Made by a program: the position numbers and the translations under genes. From Frankiales bacterium (lineage in GTDB: Bacteria; Actinomycetota; Actinomycetes; Mycobacteriales; SCTD01), in contig JAOPVD010000112.1 in the NCBI GenBank assembly GCA_025966295.1, forward strand, positions 1 to 8,919: a DNA stretch of 8,919 nt. Direction: 5' to 3'. Below, piece by piece: positions 6,443 to 8,919 of the stretch (the first letter of the stretch is position 1; each line of letters begins with the position of its first letter). The notes under the pieces are model-generated. The model was not told where the DNA came from. It made no database searches and saw nothing but the letters and a program-made list of their open reading frames with translations.

Positions 6443-6457
6443 GCCTGTCCTTGACAC
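6436..6457. repeat. Inverted repeat GTGTCAAG-N6-CTTGACAC joining the two -35 boxes
   Basis: Two perfect 8-bp arms (6436-6443 and 6450-6457) are separated by 6 bp. Each arm contains the TTGACA -35 of one of the two divergent promoters. Some symmetry follows from having two opposed -35 boxes, but the match extends one base beyond TTGACA on each side. Confidence 0.6.
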
Positions 6458-6479
6458 TTGTTACCGCCGGTAACAGGCT
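6451..6479 (+). promoter_or_regulatory. Predicted rightward promoter of the alpha/beta-hydrolase gene
   Basis: TTGACA (6451-6456), a 17-bp spacer and CAGGCT (6474-6479) form a promoter with the same -35, spacing and CAGNNT type of -10 as the leftward one. The ATG at 6487 begins 7 nt after the -10 box, so the mRNA is predicted to have no or almost no leader. Operator 2 fills the spacer. Confidence 0.6.
6459..6475. promoter_or_regulatory. Operator 2: 17-bp perfect palindrome TGTTACCGCCGGTAACA
   Basis: Identical to the core of operator 1, with its centre (6467) 59 bp away. It sits between the -35 and -10 of the rightward promoter, the classic position for steric repression by a TetR dimer. Confidence 0.75.
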
Positions 6480-6486
6480 GGAGCGC

Positions 6487-7386
6487 ATGGCAGAGGTGGC
6501 AGTCGACGAGCTGGCGGTCCACGGCAACCTGGTGCGCTACGCCCACGCCGGCAGCACCGGCCCGGTGCTGGTGCTGGTGCACGGGATCGCCTCTCGGGCG
6601 GCGCAGTGGCAGCAGGTGATGTCCCGGCTCGGCGAGCACTACCGGGTGATCGCCCCTGACCTGCTGGGCCACGGCCTGTCGGCCAAGCCGCGGGGCGACT
6701 ATTCGCTGGGCGCGCAGGCCTGCGGCGTCCGCGACCTGCTGGCCGCCCTCGGCCACGACCGGATCACCCTCGTCGGGCACAGCCTGGGCGGCGGCATCGC
6801 GATGCAGTTCGCCTACCAGTTCCCGGAGCGCGTCGAGCGGCTGGCCCTGGTGAGCTCCGGCGGCCTCGGCCCGGAGGTGTCGGCGTTCCTGCGGGCCGCC
6901 ACGCTGCCCGGGTCGGAGCTGGTGCTGCCGCTGATCGCCGGCTCCTGGGTGCGCAAGGCCGGCCGTGGCCTCGACGGCCTGGTCGGCGGCCACCTGCCGG
7001 CCGGCCTGCGGGAGGCGCTGGTCGGCTTCGGGTCGCTGGGCGACGCCGCCACCCGGGACGCCTTCGTGCACACCGCCCGCTCGGTCATCGACATCCGGGG
7101 CCAGCGCGTCGACGGCCGCGACCGGCTCTACCTGGCCACCGACCTGCCGCTGCTCGTGGTCTGGGGCGCGAGGGACACGATCCTGCCGGTGGAGCACGGC
7201 CGCGCGCTCGCGGCGGCGGTGCCGACCGCCCGGCTCGAGGTGTTCGCGCGCAGCGGCCACTTCCCGCACCTCACCGAGCCGGCCCGGCTGGCGACCGTGC
7301 TGCACGACTGGATGACGACCACCGAGGCCGCCCAGCTCGACGCCGCGACGCTGACGGCACGGCTGCGCCACCCCGTCGCTACGTGA
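6487..7386 (+). CDS. Alpha/beta-hydrolase, putative esterase/lipase-type
   Basis: A 299-residue alpha/beta-hydrolase fold enzyme without a signal peptide. The oxyanion segment LVLVHGIAS is at 28-36 and APDLLGHGLSAKPRGDYS at 56-73. The nucleophile elbow GHSLGGG has Ser99. The acid Asp230 is in VVWGARDTILP, and the catalytic His258 is in SGHFPHL. The triad is complete. From memory, the DLLGHGxSxKPRxDYS and GHSLGGGxAMQFAYQFP segments resemble a mycobacterial hydrolase group (the Rv2715 type), but its substrate is unknown to me. The ATG at 6487 is preferred over an in-frame GTG at 6436, because the latter would place the promoter and operator 2 inside the coding region. It shares operators with the divergent acyl-CoA dehydrogenase operon, which suggests an ester or thioester substrate feeding the same lipid pathway. 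It overlaps the convergent DUF3105 gene by 8 nt. Confidence 0.9.
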   Translation: MAEVAVDELAVHGNLVRYAHAGSTGPVLVLVHGIASRAAQWQQVMSRLGEHYRVIAPDLLGHGLSAKPRGDYSLGAQACGVRDLLAALGHDRITLVGHSLGGGIAMQFAYQFPERVERLALVSSGGLGPEVSAFLRAATLPGSELVLPLIAGSWVRKAGRGLDGLVGGHLPAGLREALVGFGSLGDAATRDAFVHTARSVIDIRGQRVDGRDRLYLATDLPLLVVWGARDTILPVEHGRALAAAVPTARLEVFARSGHFPHLTEPARLATVLHDWMTTTEAAQLDAATLTARLRHPVAT

Positions 7387-7957
7387 GCTGAGCGAGGAAC
7401 TGCGGGACCTGCTGGGGGGTGAGCCCGTCGGTCCGGCACGGGTGGTTCGGCTCACCGCCCTGACCGCCGCCGGCGTAGGTCTTGATGAACTGCTGCAGCC
7501 GCGGGTCGTCGACGCTCTGCAGCTTGAGCTGCAGCCCCCACGTGCTGACCACCACCGGTGCCGGCACCCCCGGGTACGGCGAGACGAGGACGTACTCCGG
7601 GTTGGTCGGCGCGAGCGCCGCGAGCTTGGCCACCGAGGCCTTGTCGAGGGTCGGCAGGTGGGTGATCCAGATCCCGCCGTGCTCGATCGAGTGCACCGCG
7701 AACTCGTTCGGCACCGGCGTGCTGTAGACCGCGCACTTCAGCCACCGCGGCGCGTGCTCACCGCCCACCGGCGGGGTCTGCGGGTAGCGGTGCGGGTACT
7801 CGCTCTTCTTCAGCAGGTGCCGGTGGCTGAGCCCCTTGAACACCTCGACGCCGGTGATGCTCGGCGTCAGCAGCGCACTGGGATCCGCCTTCGGGGTGCC
7901 GCTCGAGCAGCCCGCGAGGACGAGCGCGGACATGACAAGAACGTGGACGAAGCGCAT
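7379..7957 (-). CDS. DUF3105 lipoprotein
   Basis: A 192-residue predicted lipoprotein. The N-terminus MRFVHVLVMSALVLAGC is a type II signal peptide with lipobox LAGC, so Cys17 should be acylated and the protein anchored outside the membrane. The mature part shows the DUF3105 pattern: YPQTPPVGGEHAPRW, then a cysteine in LKCAVYSTPVP, then FAVHSIEHGGIWITHLP, YVLVSPYPGVPAPVVVSTWG and FIKTYAGGG near the end. A second cysteine occurs in EPNHPCRTDG and may pair with the first. The His-rich VHSIEHG motif is conserved in the family, but no reaction is established. The ATG at 7957 is preferred to an upstream GTG (7978), because it gives a clean signal peptide and lies 6 nt after a TACGGT box. The gene is divergent from the M23 lipoprotein gene, 42 bp away. 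Confidence 0.88.
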   Translation of the reverse strand: MRFVHVLVMSALVLAGCSSGTPKADPSALLTPSITGVEVFKGLSHRHLLKKSEYPHRYPQTPPVGGEHAPRWLKCAVYSTPVPNEFAVHSIEHGGIWITHLPTLDKASVAKLAALAPTNPEYVLVSPYPGVPAPVVVSTWGLQLKLQSVDDPRLQQFIKTYAGGGQGGEPNHPCRTDGLTPQQVPQFLAQLT

Positions 7958-7963
7958 CAGATC

Positions 7964-7969
7964 ACCGTA
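7964..7969 (-). promoter_or_regulatory. Candidate leaderless -10 box (TACGGT) for the DUF3105 gene
   Basis: On the minus strand TACGGT is followed by exactly 6 nt (GATCTG) and then the ATG at 7957. This is the same layout as at 342 and 1567. No Shine-Dalgarno is present. The -35 position is weak. Confidence 0.5.
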
Positions 7970-7987
7970 CGGCGGCACGCACCGTGC

Positions 7988-7993
7988 GACGCT
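7988..7993 (+). promoter_or_regulatory. Weak candidate leaderless -10 box (GACGCT) for the M23 gene
   Basis: GACGCT keeps the A2 and T6 of TANNNT and ends 6 nt before the GTG at 8000. It is weaker than the other candidates because the first T is missing. It lies 18 bp from the divergent TACGGT box, so two polymerases could not initiate here at once. Confidence 0.3.
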
Positions 7994-7999
7994 GAGGCG

Positions 8000-8695
8000 G
8001 TGAAGCGCAACCGCCTCGCCCTGCTCGTCCTGCCGGTGCTGCTGGCGGCCTGCGGTGGTACGGCGCCGCCGGCCGCTGCGGTCTCGACGGCGCCGCCGCT
8101 GCGGATGCGCCCGTCGTCACCCGCACCGGAGGTGCCGCGTGTGGTCGCGGCGCCGGCCCCGGCGCGGGCCGCGGCCGTCCGGCGGACCTTCCCGATCCGG
8201 GGCTGCAAGGTCAGCTACGGCCCCAGCCACCACGACTACCCAGCGACCGACGTGTTCGCGGCCCGCGGCTGCGCGGTGGTGGCGCCGATGGCCGGCCGCG
8301 TCGACGAGGTCTCCACCGTCGACCGGTGGAACCCGCGCACCAACCGCGGCGCTGACCGCGGCGGCCTGTCCTGGTCGATCGTCGGCGACGACGGCGTGCG
8401 CTACTACGGCTCGCACCTGTCGACGCTGCGGGTGAAGCCCGGCCAGCGGGTCCGGTCCGGTCAGGTGCTGGGGACCGTCGGCAGCACCGGCTCCGCGCGG
8501 GGCACCGGCACCCACCTGCACTTCGGGCTGTCGTGGCCGACCCGGCACGGGGTGTGGTGGGTGCGCCGCGGGATGGTCTACCCCTGGCCGTACCTCGACT
8601 CATGGCGGGCCGGTGGCAACAAGAGCCCGGCGGCCGCCGTGGCGGCCGAGCACCGACGGCGCGGAGACGTGCCGCGGTGCCGGGCGGCCTGCTAG
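8000..8695 (+). CDS. M23-family metallopeptidase lipoprotein
   Basis: A 231-residue predicted cell-surface lipoprotein with a peptidoglycan-hydrolase-like domain. The signal peptide is MKRNRLALLVLPVLLAAC with lipobox LAAC (Cys18). A low-complexity Ala/Pro linker (about 20-60) would span the outer face of the membrane. The M23 (LytM) domain follows. HHDYPATD (77-84) supplies the first His (probably His78) and Asp84 as zinc ligands. AARGCAVVAPMAGRV (87-101) is the usual strand after the motif, and GTGTHLHFGLS (168-178) gives the catalytic and metal histidines His172 and His174. Cys69 and Cys91 could form a disulfide across the active-site strand. Known M23 enzymes cut peptide cross-links in peptidoglycan, and all expected metal residues are present. 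The His-to-Asp spacing (five residues) is longer than the classic HxxxD. The C-terminal tail is basic, with two late cysteines. The GTG start gives the signal peptide directly. Confidence 0.9.
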   Translation: MKRNRLALLVLPVLLAACGGTAPPAAAVSTAPPLRMRPSSPAPEVPRVVAAPAPARAAAVRRTFPIRGCKVSYGPSHHDYPATDVFAARGCAVVAPMAGRVDEVSTVDRWNPRTNRGADRGGLSWSIVGDDGVRYYGSHLSTLRVKPGQRVRSGQVLGTVGSTGSARGTGTHLHFGLSWPTRHGVWWVRRGMVYPWPYLDSWRAGGNKSPAAAVAAEHRRRGDVPRCRAAC

Positions 8696-8704
8696 CGGCA
8701 AAGG

Positions 8705-8919
8705 TCAGCTGAGGACCTGCTCGCCCTTCCCCAGCACGACCACCCCGGACTCGGTGACGGTGAACCCGCGGGCCCGGTCCTCCGCATGGTCGACCCCGAC
8801 GCGGGCCCCCGGCCAGACCACGACGTTCTTGTCGAGGATGGCGTTGCGGACCACCGCGCCCTGGCCGATGTCGACGCCGTGCATCAGCACGCTGCTCTCG
8901 ACCTCCGCCCCCGAGTGCA
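8705..8919 (-). CDS. glgC: Glucose-1-phosphate adenylyltransferase (ADP-glucose pyrophosphorylase), C-terminal fragment
   Basis: About 70 residues from the right edge to the TGA at 8707-8705. The fragment matches the C-terminal left-handed beta-helix of GlgC: HSGAEVESSVLMHGVDIG, then AVVRNAILDKNVVVWPGARVG, then RGFTVTESGVVVLGKGE. GlgC makes ADP-glucose from glucose-1-phosphate and ATP, the committed step of bacterial glycogen synthesis. The C-terminal domain takes part in oligomer contacts and allosteric control. The nucleotide-binding N-terminal domain and the start lie outside the window. It converges with the M23 gene with 9 bp between the stop codons. Confidence 0.93.
   Translation of the reverse strand, partial: HSGAEVESSVLMHGVDIGQGAVVRNAILDKNVVVWPGARVGVDHAEDRARGFTVTESGVVVLGKGEQVLS

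Noticed and set aside
6436..6486. Upstream GTG (6436) as start of the alpha/beta-hydrolase
   Set aside because: It would make the -35, operator 2 and -10 part of the coding region. The added 17 residues do not look like a family N-terminus.
7958..7978. Upstream GTG (7978) as start of the DUF3105 lipoprotein
   Set aside because: It adds MPPYGDL before a complete signal peptide and overlaps the TACGGT promoter candidate.
8702..8718. AGGTC/GACCT hairpin between the M23 and glgC genes as a bidirectional terminator
   Set aside because: Only 5 bp with a 7-nt loop and no flanking T-runs, and it lies mostly within the glgC coding end.
1..8919. Mobile elements, phage genes, CRISPR arrays, toxin-antitoxin or defence genes
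   Set aside because: No transposase, integrase, direct repeat array or defence-type domain is visible on either strand, and composition is uniform.

Overview
The window is a stretch of high-GC chromosome from an actinobacterium (Actinomycetota). Third codon positions are almost all G or C and GTG starts are frequent. Several genes seem to lack a ribosome binding site and instead carry a TANNNT-type -10 box about 6 nt before the start codon. The gene families (DUF4193, DUF3105, an SCP2-like hydrolase fusion, GlgC) also fit this phylum. I cannot name the genus. I see no mobile element, CRISPR array, tRNA or rRNA gene, and it reads as ordinary core or near-core chromosome. No gap between genes is longer than about 180 bp.

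Left part (1-3261, plus strand): the C-terminal end of an amidase; an unusual two-domain protein with an SCP2-like N-terminus and an alpha/beta-hydrolase C-terminus; then a 14-helix DHA2/EmrB-type MFS exporter. The hydrolase and the exporter each have an identical TAGCGT box 6 nt before a GTG start, so each may be made from its own leaderless transcript.

Middle part (3258-4298, minus strand): a two-gene unit made of a DUF4193 zinc-ribbon protein and an unrecognised helical, Ala-rich protein that may be EcsC-like. It ends against the MFS gene, sharing the palindrome CTAG as the stop of both genes.

Central regulatory unit (4476-7386): an acyl-CoA dehydrogenase and a TetR-family regulator are read leftward as one operon (4 nt apart). 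An alpha/beta-hydrolase is read rightward from the same 162-bp intergenic region. That region holds two copies of the palindrome TGTTACCGCCGGTAACA, back-to-back TTGACA -35 boxes that themselves form an inverted repeat, and an 11-bp hairpin in the dehydrogenase leader. The simplest model is an autoregulated lipid or acyl-CoA catabolic switch, in which the TetR protein represses both directions and is released by an acyl-CoA-like ligand. This is the most interesting part of the window.

Right part (7379-8919): two divergent lipoprotein genes, a DUF3105 protein (minus) and an M23 metallopeptidase (plus), start 42 bp apart. The window ends in the C-terminal beta-helix of glucose-1-phosphate adenylyltransferase (glgC, minus), which runs off the right edge. 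I found no clearly new multi-gene system. The regulatory architecture at 6325-6486 and the SCP2-hydrolase fusion are the best leads.
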